64,000 bases of DNA from Eutreptiella sp. 'Long Island Sound 2002'. Taxonomy: Eukaryota > Euglenozoa > Euglenophyceae > Eutreptiales > Eutreptiaceae. Of the stretch, positions 20,158 to 31,704 are shown piece by piece (within the stretch, counting starts at the first letter, position 1; the number at the start of each line of letters is the position of its first letter). Both the position numbers and the translations under genes were made by a program. Location: assembly GCA_964036045.1 (NCBI GenBank), contig OZ038383.1, forward strand, positions 39,310,294 to 39,374,293. Reading direction: 5' to 3'. The notes below the pieces were generated by a model, which searched no databases, was not told the origin of the DNA, and saw nothing but the letters and a program-made list of their open reading frames with translations.

Positions 20158-20880
20158 ACGGAGAATGACCCGACAGGCAAGCACTAGGAGCCCTTGCACA
20201 GGTCAAGGCAGCTCTACAGTGACGGCTGCCATGACCCTATTGAATTCTGGCGCCTTACTCTACTAACGCCTGCTTAGCAGTGTCCTTGAGGTCTTGCAGG
20301 GTGTAATCCTGCACCGACCTCCATTCCTCGTGCACGCCCCGAGGGATCTGGCCGCGGACCAGCCCTTCAACGGCCGGAAGATTCACTGGCCGCTTGGCAT
20401 ACATCCTCTCGCAGTACCTCTGGACTTCCCCAATGCCGAGGCCTCCGTGAGCACTTTCTCCCACTCCTGGACTCGCACCGACCACAAGCCCCAGGGAGCA
20501 TACGTGACCACATTAATGGCCCCTCGGATTGCCGCCCACCGTGGCTGCGGATCCCGGACCCTGCCCGGCTCGTAGTCCTTGATAAACCTGCGCCGGTTGC
20601 GCCGAAGGAGTCCCCGGAGCTCTTCCACCCGCTGGTGGAGCTACTGAAGTTGTTGATTCAGTGCTTCCCGCAAAACCTGCATGATGGCGGGGGACAGGTC
20701 CGGGTGCATGCGCGTGTGGTGTTGCAGGAGGGAGGCAGTGTCCCTGGAGGCGAGCCCTGCCTCCTCCGCATCTCGTCTCCACAGCTCCCTGGCACGCCAT
20801 GAGGGTGCTTGTTGATTCGTGAGGACCTGCCCATAGGGTGACTGCGGGTCCATGCCTAAGGGCATGCGCACCCCCGTGAC
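20158..20880 (-). pseudogene. LINE connector between endonuclease and RT
   Basis: On the minus strand the frames read LWRRDAEEAGLASRDTASLL, then RNRRRFIKDYEPGRV, then EEWRSVQDYTLQDLKDTAKQ and, after a frameshift, KAPEFNRVMAAVTVELP. That last piece fits the K-A/S-P-G-x-DG region just before LINE RT fingers, with a deletion. The final codons (Arg-Gly-Ala-Glu) join in frame to Val-Pro-Gly-Leu-Trp at 2,752. Two stops and at least one frameshift are present. Confidence 0.6.
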
Positions 20881-20904
20881 ACCCGGCACTTTGTTAGGGA
20901 AGCT

Positions 20905-22930
20905 GCCCGGTGCGCTCGGCACACAAGGTGGAGGGCAGGTTCCCCTCCCCTGTGCGCTCTGGGCACAGGGCACAGGGCAGGTTCCCGGCCCGGTGCGCTC
21001 GGCACACAAGGCGGAGGGCAGGTTCCCCGCCCGGTGCGCTCTGAGCACAGGGCGGAGGGCAGGTGCCCCACCTCTGGGCCTCTGGGCACAGGGCGGAGGG
21101 CAGGTGCCCCGCTCTCGGGCGCTCTGGGCACAGGGCGGAGGGCAGGTCCCCCGCCCCTGTGCGGTCTGGGCACAGGGTGGAGGGCAGGTTCCCCTCCCCG
21201 GGGCGCTCTGGGCATAGGGCGAAGGGCGGAGGGCAGGTTCCCCGCCCATGTACGCTCTGGGCACAGGGCGGAGGGCAGGTGCCCCGCCCTTGTGCGCTCT
21301 GGGCACAGGGCGGAGGGCAGGTTCCCCGCCCCTGTGCGCTCTGGGCACAGGGCGGAGGGCAGGTTCCCCGCCCCTGTGCGCTCGGGGCACAGGGCGGAGG
21401 GCACGTTCCCCGTCCAGTGCGCTCTGGGCACAAGGCAGAGGGCAGGTTCCCTGCCTATGTGCGCTCTGGGCAGAGGGCGGAGGGCAGGTGCCCCGCCCCT
21501 GTGCGCTCGGGGCACAGGGCGGATGGCACGTTCCCTGTCCGATGCGCTCTGGGCGCAGGGCGGGAGGGTAGCCCCCCGCCCCTGCGCGCCCTAGGCACCG
21601 GGCGGAGGGCTGGTTCCCCACCCCTGTGCGCTCTGGGCACAGGGCGGAGGGCAGGCGCCCCGCCCCTGTGTGCTTGGCGCACCGCATGGAGGGTAGGTTC
21701 CCCGCCCGGTGCGCTCTGGGCATGGGGCAGAGGGCAGGTTCCCCGTCCGGTGCGCTCTGGACAGAGGGCGGAGGGCAGGTGCCCTGCCCCTGTGCGCTCG
21801 CGGCACCGCATGGAGGGTAGGCTCCCCGCCCGGTGCGCTATGGGCATGGGGCGGAGGGCAGGTTCCTCATCCGGTGCGCTCTGGACAGAGGGCGGAGGGC
21901 AGGTGCCCTGCCCCTGTGCGCTCGGGGCACAGGGTGGAGGGCAGGGTCCCCGCCTGGTGCGCTCTGGGCACAAGGCACAGGGCAGGTTCCCCGCCTGGTG
22001 CGCTCTGGGCACAGGGCGGAAGGCAGGTTCCCCGCCCGGTGCGCTGCGGGGACGAGGCAGAGGGTAAGTGCCCCGCCCCTGTGCGCTTGGCGCACCGATC
22101 GGGGGGTAGGTCCCCCGCCCCCGTGCACTCTGGGCTAAGGGCGGAGGGCAAGTTCCCCGTCCGGTACGCCCTGGGCATAGGGCGGAGGGCAGGTGCCCTG
22201 CCCCTGTGCGCTCTGGGCACAGGGCGGAGGGCAGGGTCCCCGCCCCTATGCGCTCTGGGCATAGGGCGGAGGGCAGGCTCCCCGTCCGGTGCGCTCTGGG
22301 CATCGGGCGGAGGGCAGGTGCTCCGCCCCTGTGCGCTCTGGGCACAGGGCACAGGGTAGGTTCCCTACCCGGTGCGCTCGGCACACAAGGCGGAGGGCAG
22401 GTTCCTCGCCCGGTGCGCTCCGGGGACGAAGCAGATGGTAGGTGCCCCGCCCCTGTGCGCTTGGCGCACCGCGCGGGGGGTAGGTTCCCCGCCCCCGTGC
22501 GCTCTGGGCCAAAGGCGGAGGGCAAGTTCCCCGTCTGGTACGCCCTAGGCATAGGGCGGAGGGCAGGTGGCCTGCCCCAGTGCGCTCTAGGCACAGGGTG
22601 GAGGGCAGGTTCCCTGCCCGGTGCGCTCGGCACACAAGGTGGAGGGCAGGTTCTCCGCCCCTGTGCGCTCTGGGCATAGGGCGGAGGGCAGGCTCCCCGT
22701 CCGGTGCGCTCTGGGCATAGGGCGGAGGGCAGGTGCTCTGCCCCTGTGCGCTCACGGCACAGGGCACTAGGCAGGTTCCCTGCCCGGTGCGCTCGGCACA
22801 CAGGGCGGAGGGCAGGTTCCCCGCCCCTTTGCGCTCTGGGCACAGGGCACAGGGCAGGTTCCCTGCCCGGTGCGCTCCGGGCACGAGGCGGAGGGCAGGT
22901 GCCCCGCCCCTGTGCGCTGGGCGCACCGCG
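20905..22930. repeat. 42-bp GC-rich minisatellite, about 48 copies
   Basis: The unit contains GCGCTCTGGGCACAGGGCGG and then AGGGCAGGTTCCCCGCCC. It is 14 codons long, so several frames stay open on both strands and give Pro/Arg/Gly-rich products, such as ALCPERTGAGNLPS on the minus strand. Copies differ by substitutions and higher-order patterns (variants with GCGCTCGGCACAC and GCTTGGCGCACCG). It lies exactly between the LINE endonuclease and its connector. Confidence 0.93.
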
Positions 22931-22979
22931 CGTAGAGCAAATTGAAGCCGGCCTGCACCACTGGCGTGCCCATGGTGGC

Positions 22980-23882
22980 CTAATCTCGGTCCGACGAGAG
23001 CCACTCCTGGAGTGTCGGGTCATCACAGGCCCGCTGCAGCACGGCTGCTGCCGCCCCCGGTACTCCTGGCGAGTGGGAACATATGGCGTGCAGCCTGCCT
23101 TGGGCATGGGAGTAGGCCAAGCGCGTGATCCTTTCCTTGGCAGCCACTACCAGTGGGATGCCCAGGACCACCAGGCCATGGTCTAACCGCAGCACCGCAG
23201 GAGGTCTCCCCGGCGCCCGGTACGGGCGTTCATGCATGGCCCACAGAACCAGCGGAGGGTTGAGCAAATAGAAGTCCACATTATGGCTCTCACGTGTGGG
23301 TGGACGGTCTTATTCCATCCCGTGCTTTGCCCTCAGAATTTCACAGTGCTCCCACACCGCCACGAACCTCTTCGTGGTGGGTTGCCCCGGGGACTCCACC
23401 CAATTGTTGAATTCTCCCCCAATGAGTACCGGCCTCGTGCATCGAGCGCTCTTTGCCGCCGCATACATGGTTGCGCCAGCCCAAAAAGATGCCTTAGACG
23501 CCCAGGACTCGCCGCCGCTCCCCGGACCTAGACATTGGCGAATGTGCATCCGACCGGCGGTCATGGCGTCGAGGGCCATGGCCTTGCCCGGGACAATGTC
23601 CACCACGACACCAAAATTCTCCACAGCGAACACGTCCGCCCGAAGAGCAATCAACAGACCACTGCGCCCAGCAGCTGCCGATGCCGCTTTGGGGTCTGCC
23701 CCAAGAAAGGCATGATAACCATGGTGGCGCCACAAATTTTCTATGCGTACTATGCTCTGGGGCTCTTGCAGGCCTGTTTCCTCAAAGAGACCAAGGATGG
23801 CACCTTCGGCCTTCAATATGCTCGCCCTAACCGCCTCACGATCAATCATACCCTTGGCAGTGGGCACGCCAACACCCCGCAT
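22980..23882 (-). pseudogene. LINE AP-endonuclease-like (EEP) domain
   Basis: This enzyme nicks target DNA for LINE insertion. On the minus strand from 23,882: an early strand and helix, AILGLFEETGL, supply the catalytic Glu; GADPKAASAAAGRSGLLIAL corresponds to the core GGv.il strand; VLIGGEFNNW stands where the family has GDFN, so Asp is replaced by Glu. The C-terminal part continues in another frame (22,980-23,279) with RLDHGLVVLGIP, similar to the closing SDH motif. The frameshift near 23,300 and the Asp change indicate inactivity. It is followed by the minisatellite and then the RT connector, the usual LINE order apart from the array. Confidence 0.75.
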
Positions 23883-24514
23883 GGAGCCTTGGACGTTCCC
23901 AAGACGCTACGGTCCGAACGGCTGTGGCGGGATCCCTTCACGGCATCGCTGCCAGGTTAGGATCATCGGCTGGGTCCTATCCACCAAAGGGAGGGGGGCT
24001 ACCGTCGCTGGCATAGGGCGGCGGAAGCGAGTCCCCCGCGCTACGACCGGACGCCGAGCCCTAACGCGCTCCTCCTGACGAGGTTGCGGCCGGGCGCGCT
24101 CCGCTCGATTCTGAGGTCACCCGCACTAGATCAGGGCGGGCCGGGTCTCGTTCCCCGGAGGAATCCCCCACATCTGTGTCACAAGAACGCCGTCTCGAGA
24201 CCCCCGCACCTCGATCGCCGCCTTTCCCTTTAGTCAAGGACACCGCTGCCGACCTTGGGGCACCGCTCAACGCTGCCGATGAAGAGGCCGCCTCTCCTCC
24301 CGGTGGCTGTACTCCCGAAGGCTGCGCGAGCGTCCCCGGCCCGGCTCTGGCAGTCGCGAAGGGCCTTGCCCCGCCCGCGGGGCATGAGGCCCGTGACCAT
24401 GGCGTCAGCCTGCTCGTGCCGGGCTTGGTCCGACCCGTGGTCCTTGGCGACATGGTCAATGAGATTTTCGGGGTTGAGGTGGCTGGGCCTCAGGTGGCGG
24501 CCCGCCCACCTTTG

Positions 24515-25689
24515 TCATTGGCCTGCCTCCTCCACGTTGGAAAAGTGGCAGACGTAGATGTCGCCCATCCCCTGCCATCTTGTGGCCAGACACCCCCCGA
24601 AGTGCGTCACTACCGCACGGATGTTACGGTAACTATCATACGGTATGTTTAGGCCTTTCTTGGAGGGCAGCTTCGGCGCCGCTTTCGGGAGTGCCTGCGC
24701 CACTGCGACCAAAGGGGCAGGCGGCCAGACTGGTGGCACACTGGGTTGCGGCAGCAGGTGCATCATCCCCTCTGCGGGAAACTTCACCTCCACTGAACCT
24801 GCCACACATCGGTGAACTTCTCCCGGTGTGCCGTGATTGTCCACCTGAGTCTAGTGAACGCCCGGAGCCATGGCGCCATGTTCGCTACCATGACCAGATG
24901 GAAGGCGTTCCCGCTGTAGCTTCTGCGGTAATGGGGAGCCGCATGACCTACTACCGTCCCCCGGAGGTACAGTGCAGTGCTGTGATCACCGCTAAGAGTA
25001 CCCACGTGCAGGGCCTGCAGGTCAGCCAGGCGAAGCGTGAGCTTGCGCACCCCTCCGCGGTCATATGGACACAACATAGAGGAGTGTGGCTCCAACACCA
25101 CGATGACCCGGCACCATGCTCGCGACCCTAAGTGGAGAATCGCCAGGGACGCCCCGGGGCGGTTGCTGGATGCCTTCACTGCCGGCGCCCGGGGAGGGGC
25201 TGTCGCGTGCCCCCGCAACACCGCAAACATGGCGGTTGCCTGTTCAAGCCGCCACATTTTGTTAGGGACCACCGGCCACACATCCTGTTCCGGGATGTGG
25301 GGCTCCGTCGTAACCTCGACGAACATGATAGACGCTTGCGGGATGCCCCCGGGCGTGCACCTCTTTGCCCGGCACACGGGGCCCACATGTGCCGCATGTG
25401 ATCGCGGATGACCCCGAAGCAAGCTGTTCTCAGGGCACTCTGCCGCACAAGGCTTTTGCCGTGACCTCAACCCAATCCACACTCCCCTTTCCACACGCAC
25501 ACAGGCAATATCGGTGGGTGCCACGTCCTCCATCCGCAGCCACCGCCCGGCACTCTCCTCCCACAGCTGAGGGGTACGGCCTTTGCCTTTGCAACTCAGC
25601 TCCGATATGGTGCAGGGACAACGACATGACCGGCGACGGCACCCCGAGTGCTGCCGCCAGGCATAGCAGGGCGTGCTGCATCCGCACAT
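24515..25689 (-). pseudogene. LINE ORF1-like segment, unrecognised
   Basis: Open frames at 24,784-25,689 (301 residues) and 24,515-24,844 on the minus strand lie between the Ulp1-like motif and the endonuclease. Text such as PHIPEQDVWPVVPNKMWRLE and GLNIPYDSYRNIRAVVTHFG looks coding. No zinc knuckle, RRM or esterase signature is clear. The call rests on position and strand. The opposite strand also has long frames because of high GC. Confidence 0.4.
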
Positions 25690-25769
25690 CTGGCAGCCCC
25701 GCCACTGCCGAGGTACGCCACCACCAACGGCGCTTGGGGCACCGGCAGGGCGCCTAGCAGTGCCGCCGG

Positions 25770-26220
25770 CTACCCCCCAGTGAGAGCAGGCGCATGATCG
25801 GCCCCATATCCCTGTTGAGGACCATCACTGCCACCCACCTTTTTGTCCTCTGCCGACAGAAGGTTGCCCGGCCTCGGCACCCGAATGAGGGTACCAACAA
25901 TGAACAGCAGCGCACACACACCGCAGTCCGTGCTGTTGTCTGCCGGCTGCCGCACCTACGCTGCCCTGCTCACCGTCAGCAGGTCCTCCGCACCCGGCCA
26001 CGCCAGCCTCCGTCCCCCCTGGCGCCACGGGCAGTGTCATGACCGCCTTGTTCCATGTGTATGGCCCCCACGGCGAGCGGCCATCCCGCGCTAGCAGGTC
26101 CAAGGGGTCCACGGTTAGCCGCGTGTCCGGGGCTAGCAAGGGTGGGCGGTCCAGTGCCGCCTAACCCGCTCCACCGTGCCGTCAATGTACACAAACTCCG
26201 TCCCGCCCTGCTCAACATAC
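25770..26220 (-). pseudogene. Ulp1-like (C48) cysteine protease motif
   Basis: Ulp1-type proteases cleave SUMO-like conjugates or polyproteins. The minus strand encodes QPADNSTDCGVCALLF (within 25,770-25,955), the Gln...Asn...Asp-Cys-Gly block of the Ulp1 active site. About 90 codons upstream, TEFVYIDGTVERV has the strand and Asp expected of the middle motif, and a Trp-rich region (WGPYTWNKAVM) lies between. The catalytic His is not clear. At least one frameshift separates the parts. It lies in the presumed ORF1 of the LINE. Confidence 0.55.
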
Positions 26221-26279
26221 TGAGCTACGATGGGGGCGGCCGGAGTTTGCGCGTGCTGCTAGCCGTCCCACCCCTCTCT

Positions 26280-28400
26280 CGGCAGGATCATGGCCTAGGG
26301 GGCCAGCCATTGCGTCGCATCCCAGCATCCGCCACCAGCGCCACCGTCCGGTCGCACAGCTCGGCCTGGTGGTCGGTGGCCATGAGGAAGTGGTGCCTTG
26401 GCCCGTGCTCACCGGTGGTTGCCAGATACGGCCTCTCCAAGGGACTCTGCACCTCTTCTGGCGGTGGGGAGGCGTCCGTGCGACCCCCAGCCATGGAAGT
26501 GCCCCTAGGAGCTGCCTTGCCACCGCCACCCGCAGCCACTAGTCCGGGGGAGGAGAAACGGGGTCGTGAAGGCCCGCAACGGGCGGAGGATGTGGTGCCC
26601 ATGGATGACGAGGTCGAGTGCAGGGGCGGCCAAGAGGCGCCCAGTGTGAGGCCGAGGGCGACTGAGGGGGCGGAGAGGGCGCAGCCCAAAGCAGTTGGGG
26701 TGGACACCGGCCAGCAATGGGCAAAGGGGTGGCGCTTGAGGGCTGATGTGTGCCGCTTTGCCCACCCCCAACCCCCCGTGCCATCGCGAGTGCACCAAGA
26801 CTAGCTAATGGTCCTCGAGACAGTCGCCCGTGTGGGGTCCCTTCGCCTCAACCGCTCGGCCCGCCAGGAGGAGCTGCTTCGCTATGTGATGCAGGCAGCG
26901 CAGGGTGGAGGGCTGCCAACGGCGGGGTATGATGTCGCCCACGCGGGTGGGGTGGTGTGGGCAGTGGTGTTGCCTTGCAGGATGGAAGCCCTGCCCGATC
27001 CACGTGGTCCCATGAAGGGACATGGTGTCCCTTCAGGAGGCAACTTTGGAGTGGGTGTGCATGTGGCACATCCGAGTGGCAGGCATGGACCTGCAGCAAC
27101 GGCAAGCCCAAGTGGTGGTATCCTACCTGTTTTGGGCACTGCCCACAACAGGCGTAAACTGGGGACAATGTGGGGATAGGGCACTGAGTTGTGCCCGGGT
27201 ATGAGTTTCTGTGGCGGCTTGCCCACACCTGCCCCGTGGGCATGGGGCAGTCCAACCGTGGACCATGTCCCTGCATGTGCCCAGGGTTGCGGCTAGGCTG
27301 GCGGTAGTGGACCCGGAGCTCCGGTCGCCGGTGAAGGAGCCGAGGTTCTGGGTGGGTCCAGGGATGGAGGTCCGGTCTGTTCGCCTCCCCAGCCCTATGA
27401 TGCCCGGCCTCCTTGATGGGCTCTGCTTGACGCGCAGCGATGGGGCAGAGGTGTGGACGGTAGTCCACCGCCGGCTCTCGGGTTCGTGGGACGCGTCCGT
27501 GCGGCCCCCGGGCTGGGACCGGCTAGTGGGAGTCCATTGGAGGCTGTGGGCGGCGAATGTCCTGTGCCCACCCGTGGTGATGGGGCCGTGGCGGTCGGGC
27601 CCCGGCCCCCACTAGCAGACCATTGTGGTCCTGTGGGGTTGGATGACAATCCGCGGAATCGGAAGGAACGCCTTCACCGCCCCGCGTGGCACGGCCGTGG
27701 AATCGGATGGAAGCGTGGCTCCGGAGCCCATGACCACCCACGTCGTCTTGGTCGCGCTCCAGTGGGGTGCCGAGAGGCCGCAACCCTTACGGCACCTGAT
27801 TCCGAGGATCGTGTGAAGGGAATTGCCAGCTCTGCACGCCACTATCTGGGTGGCACGGGACGCAGCCATAACCCGCGCAAGAGCTGCCCCCACGTGGGCT
27901 TACACGTCTAGATGGTCTCCCCGTTGCCCCACTGACTCACCACGGTCTTGATTTGTTGCCTCCGACCGTTGCTCCTCAGGCTCCCCCTCAATGGGAACAC
28001 CTGCGCCTCCCGGCGCGTTGCCTCCTGGCACGTCCCCGGCCGTGTCCCCCTGCGTCAGGATGGCGCGCTCCTCGGGCACCTCCTCTCCGGAACATGCATC
28101 CCTTCGCATGCCCACCACAACCAGCAGCCAGGGGGCTCCACCGCGGGTTGCCATGTGATAGCTGCTGGAGGTCGGGGCCAAGACCGCAATGGTGGCTGCC
28201 AACTCCAAGCGCACCTCGTCGTCCGCGCCGGGGGCAAGGATAACCTCCATGCCCTCCGGGTGCAGCGCCACCAGAACAACATGGGACCCGAGCACCGGAG
28301 GCGAAAATGGCCGCATGCCATAACTAGGTTGCCAAGCCTCCCCGCTACTCCTCCACAGGGCCACATAGAGGCCTTCCTCTGCTACCTCGTCTAGTCATGC
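26280..28400 (-). other. GC-rich region, probably ORF1 of the LINE, coding strand uncertain
   Basis: Minus-strand frames at 26,288-26,707 (HHFLMATDHQAELCDRTVAL) and 27,900-28,364 (FSPPVLGSHVVLVALHPEGM) look coding and face the same way as the rest of the LINE. Plus-strand frames are equally long because stops are rare at this GC content. I see no recognisable domain. Confidence 0.3.
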
Positions 28401-28582
28401 CTCCTCTAGGAGGTGTTGTGTTGCCAGACGCACTGCCAGCGGGGGGCACTCCTCCTGCTGCGCGATCCGGATGTCCCCCGGACGGCGGTCCAAGACTAGT
28501 GTGTCCCTTCACAACAGACTTGGCCGCCCAGCACACACACTGCACGCACCGTCACTCCTAGGCCCCTCGGCGCCTCGCTCGC

Positions 28583-29860
28583 GTGCGCAACTCACTCCGC
28601 CACCGTGGGTCCACCTTCCCCTTGGTGGCCAGGCTCGCTTCCCACATTGGTACAAGCCGCGGGGTGCAGCGTCGCGCTCTCGCTAGCCACCCCACCGGCA
28701 GTGTCGGAGCCGGGCTCCGACAGCGCGTGTCGCTCACCCTCGGGCGTCCCCTCTTGGAGGGCAGCCAAGGCCTCCTCCAACAACGCACCGACGTACACAG
28801 CGGCGAGGCTGGCCACTGCCGGCTCACTCCGTCGGGCCCCCACCTTGGCAGCCACTCCGTCTGTCGCAGGTGGTGCTGGCACCCGCGCAGCGGCCCCTGG
28901 GGCTGGCGCCGTCGGACTGCCTTCACCTTTTGCCATCCGTGCTGGTGGCATGGGAACCACCGGCTCCATCGCACCCTTTCCCAACTACCCTCGTGGCACC
29001 AACGGCGCCGGGTAAGCTTGCCGCTGCGGGGCCTACCACGCCCGCTGGCCCTTCTCTCCGTAGCTCGCCTAGCCCCCGTAACCACAATGTCGCTGCCTCC
29101 AATCCCGACCAACCCCGTGGACCTTTCAACCCAACGGCGACGTGCCCGTCATATGGTGGACGCGGTGGTTGACCTCGTCAGACACGGGCAGCACCCGTAC
29201 GCTGCATTCCGGGCACGCGTGGACGCCGATCGTCCGGCACGGTACAACAGGGGGGACAACTTCGCCAACCTCTGCCTGCGGCGAGTGCTCCCCAACCCCC
29301 CCCCCCCGCTGCTTAGCGCACCTGACGTGCAGGTGCTGTTTGCGGCGGGCGCAGTGCCCTTTGGGGTTGCCATCCTCCATCGGCTGCTGCACCACCTACA
29401 AGTGGACTATGGGCCGTTGGACGACCCACAGCGTGGACGGCAACCGGCCGGACCGACGGCGGGATGGATCCCTTGTTTGTGCTCAAACAATTGTTTGCCT
29501 TTCACTTTCAGGCAGTTTTCTGTCCGCCCACCCACCCACCCACGGGGGGGGGGCTGTTGGAGGCTGACCGGGTACCGGGGAGGGGGCTGGAGTCGGCAGC
29601 ATGATGGGTGCCTGTGGCAGGTTGTGTTGCTCCATCGAGCAGAGTTGGGCGGGTCCCGGGGGTTCCGGAGATTGTGCATGTCGAGAAGCCACCCCCCAAT
29701 CCAGGTCACGTCCCGAACAGGGGTTGTGCCGATGCCTAACTGTGTTTGTCTGCCCGCCCGCCCGCCCACGGGGGGGTCGGGATTTGTCTTCTTGTCCGGT
29801 TTTGTCTCCCCCCGCCTTAGGGGGGAGATGTCGGTCACTATCGCCTCCGGGCCCTGGTGA
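28583..29860 (+). CDS. Unrecognised 425-residue ORF
   Basis: This long plus-strand frame lies at the edge of the LINE. The middle part (AFRARVDADRPARYNRGDNF, then APDVQVLFAAGAVPFGVAIL) reads like a folded protein, while the start and end are Pro/Arg-rich and pass through homopolymers (poly-C near 29,299; poly-G near 29,543). I cannot name it. It could be a small gene fragment of about 130 residues (29,090-29,440) inside a chance open frame. Confidence 0.3.
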   Translation: MRNSLRHRGSTFPLVARLASHIGTSRGVQRRALASHPTGSVGAGLRQRVSLTLGRPLLEGSQGLLQQRTDVHSGEAGHCRLTPSGPHLGSHSVCRRWCWHPRSGPWGWRRRTAFTFCHPCWWHGNHRLHRTLSQLPSWHQRRRVSLPLRGLPRPLALLSVARLAPVTTMSLPPIPTNPVDLSTQRRRARHMVDAVVDLVRHGQHPYAAFRARVDADRPARYNRGDNFANLCLRRVLPNPPPPLLSAPDVQVLFAAGAVPFGVAILHRLLHHLQVDYGPLDDPQRGRQPAGPTAGWIPCLCSNNCLPFTFRQFSVRPPTHPRGGGCWRLTGYRGGGWSRQHDGCLWQVVLLHRAELGGSRGFRRLCMSRSHPPIQVTSRTGVVPMPNCVCLPARPPTGGSGFVFLSGFVSPRLRGEMSVTIASGPW

Positions 29861-29949
29861 GTGCGACACTATGGGCAGCGCTGCCCCTTCTGGCACTGTT
29901 GGTGTCTGGCACACCCAGTCTCAGTTACATGAAATATCCTGATTTGGTG

Positions 29950-30830
29950 CAGTGTGTTCCTTCCCCCTTGGCAAACGCGTAGGCGCCTATGATACAAATA
30001 CACATGTTTCCCCCACCCCCACCCATGGGTCTCCCGCCTATGCCGGTCCCGCGCCACGTGGCCCCTCACCATCACCACCACCACCATTTTCCCCCTGGTG
30101 GGACCCGCCTCGGTACACCACCGCCGCCATTAGCACGTGGCTCATCCAGCCTTCCCTCACCACCTCCGGCACCTTCATCAGCGTCACGCGCACCGCCACG
30201 TCCATCGGCAGCACCTCCACCAAACCCAGTCTCCACCGCGCCACCACCACCCCGCCCATGGGGCTAGTGCCTATCTCCGCGCGGTGCCTGCAGCGCAACC
30301 GCCGCACGCGGCACCAACACCCCCTCCGGTGCCAGCAGGCGTGCCCCGAACACAAGCGGCGCCGGCGCCCCCGATAGTGCCGGTAGGGATGCCTCAGGTG
30401 CAGGTGGCGCCAACACCCCCAGTAGTGCCGACAGGAATGCCTTAGGCACAGGTAGCGCGAGCGCCCCCGACAATGTCGGTGGATGCCTCACGTGCCGATG
30501 GTGCCGGCGCCCCCAGGGGTGCCGGTGGGGATGCCGCACCAGCACTGCACGGTGCCGGCTCTGGGGACGGGCTAGGCGGAGGTGACGCCGGCACCTTTGG
30601 CAGTACCGGGGACGCCCCAGGCATCTGTGGCACCGACAAGGCTAGCAAGGTTGCCCGAGACGCAGCTGGCAGCGGCAGGGGCATATTAGGCACCGACACC
30701 TCTGGCAGTGCCCGCGGGACTGCCCCAGGCGCAAATGGCGCCGACGGCCCTGGCAGCATCCGCAGAGGGGGCCAAGGCGCAGATGGCCCTGGGCCCGCGG
30801 GCCCGGGGGGGGGGTTTGCACCTTAGGCCA
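29950..30830. repeat. Pro/Ala-rich 48-bp tandem repeat region
   Basis: From about 30,270 to 30,480 the plus strand encodes 16-residue units of the type AAPAPPIVPVGMPQVQ. Looser Ala/Gly-rich units follow to 30,820. One frame (30,473-30,826) is open but purely low-complexity (GDAAPALHGAGSGDGLGGGD). This is probably a minisatellite rather than a gene. Confidence 0.55.
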
Positions 30831-30839
30831 GCCCCAAGT

Positions 30840-31700
30840 GACCTAGAGCGCCAGTGCCCCGTGGAGAGCGTGTGGCATGGGCCGGGGAGCACGTGCACTG
30901 CGCATCACAAGTAGCACGACAGCTAGGTCCCTCCCGCTCCCTCTCACCACCGCCCTGTCTCTCTCGCCCTCCCCGTCCTCCCTTTCCTTCCGTGACATGT
31001 TCCTTTGTGCCCCACTTCTGCCTACCGTTGCCCTGCTCTCCAACGCATGACACATACCATGACACTGAGTGTGACAGGTGGGGGAAGGTGGGTGTTGGCG
31101 GGGCGGCGGCGGCGGGGGGGGGGGGGGGGCAGCATAGACCCCTATTTCCCGGACTGACCCCTTAGGGGGGGCGGTGTTTGCACTCCCCGTCAGGGTGTAA
31201 CGGTGTTGTACGGGTTGTCCATTTGTACCCGCCTCGTACAAATGGACGCGCGTCGTAACCAAGTACGACGGCCTTTCCCCACCCCGGGGTCTGGTACACT
31301 GTGGGTCGCTAGAGGAGCCCTTGCGGTGCCGGTGTGTATCTTGCCGGTCCCGATGGACGGTGTGCCCTACCTACAGCCCCTCAAGGGCAAGAACCACAGT
31401 TTGTGCCGTGGGGAGGGCTCCGTGTCAGGCCCATTGGCCACCCCCCCGGGCGGGTGCCACTGTGGGCCGCTAGCCTACGGTCCCAGGTGTATCCCGCCTT
31501 AATGCTGCTCCTCAGGCGGGGTTGATGCGGTCACTAGGGGGGCCCCCTTAACCCCGCAGGTCAGGTTCCGTGCTGGCGTCCCCCGGTGCGGGTCGGGGGC
31601 TTGTCCTTGGCCGGCGTGTTCCTCGCGCCTACGGTGCCTGTACCCGCCGCCCCCCCCCCCCCTTCCCGTGCTCCTGCATGTGGGGGGGGTCTGTCGTTCC
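30840..31700. other. No gene seen
   Basis: This is C/T-rich and G-rich low-complexity sequence with a poly-G run near 31,116-31,129 and a poly-C run near 31,642. Open frames on both strands have no coding character. Confidence 0.4.
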
Positions 31701-31704
31701 GCCC

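Larger units (their letters stand above)
20149..28400 (-). mobile_element. APE-type LINE, 5' part (ORF1-like region, endonuclease, RT connector)
   Basis: This is the upstream half of the LINE continued at 1-2,760. In minus-strand order it holds an ORF1-like region with a Ulp1-like motif (about 28.4-24.1 kb), an AP-endonuclease-like domain (23.9-23.0 kb), a 42-bp minisatellite (22.9-20.9 kb) and the connector leading to the RT (20.85-20.15 kb). The split is explained by the giant hAT insertion. The 5' boundary is not defined; coding-like text on the minus strand fades above about 28.4 kb. Confidence 0.7.

Noticed and set aside
22206-22679. Plus-strand GHRAEGRFPAPVRSG-type ORFs as a collagen-like or antifreeze protein
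   Set aside because: Pure minisatellite translation with no flanking unique coding sequence on that strand.
21063-23107. Very long open frames on both strands in the 42-bp array (up to 550 residues)
   Set aside because: The unit is a multiple of three with few stops, so frames stay open by periodicity. Several frames on both strands are open at once.
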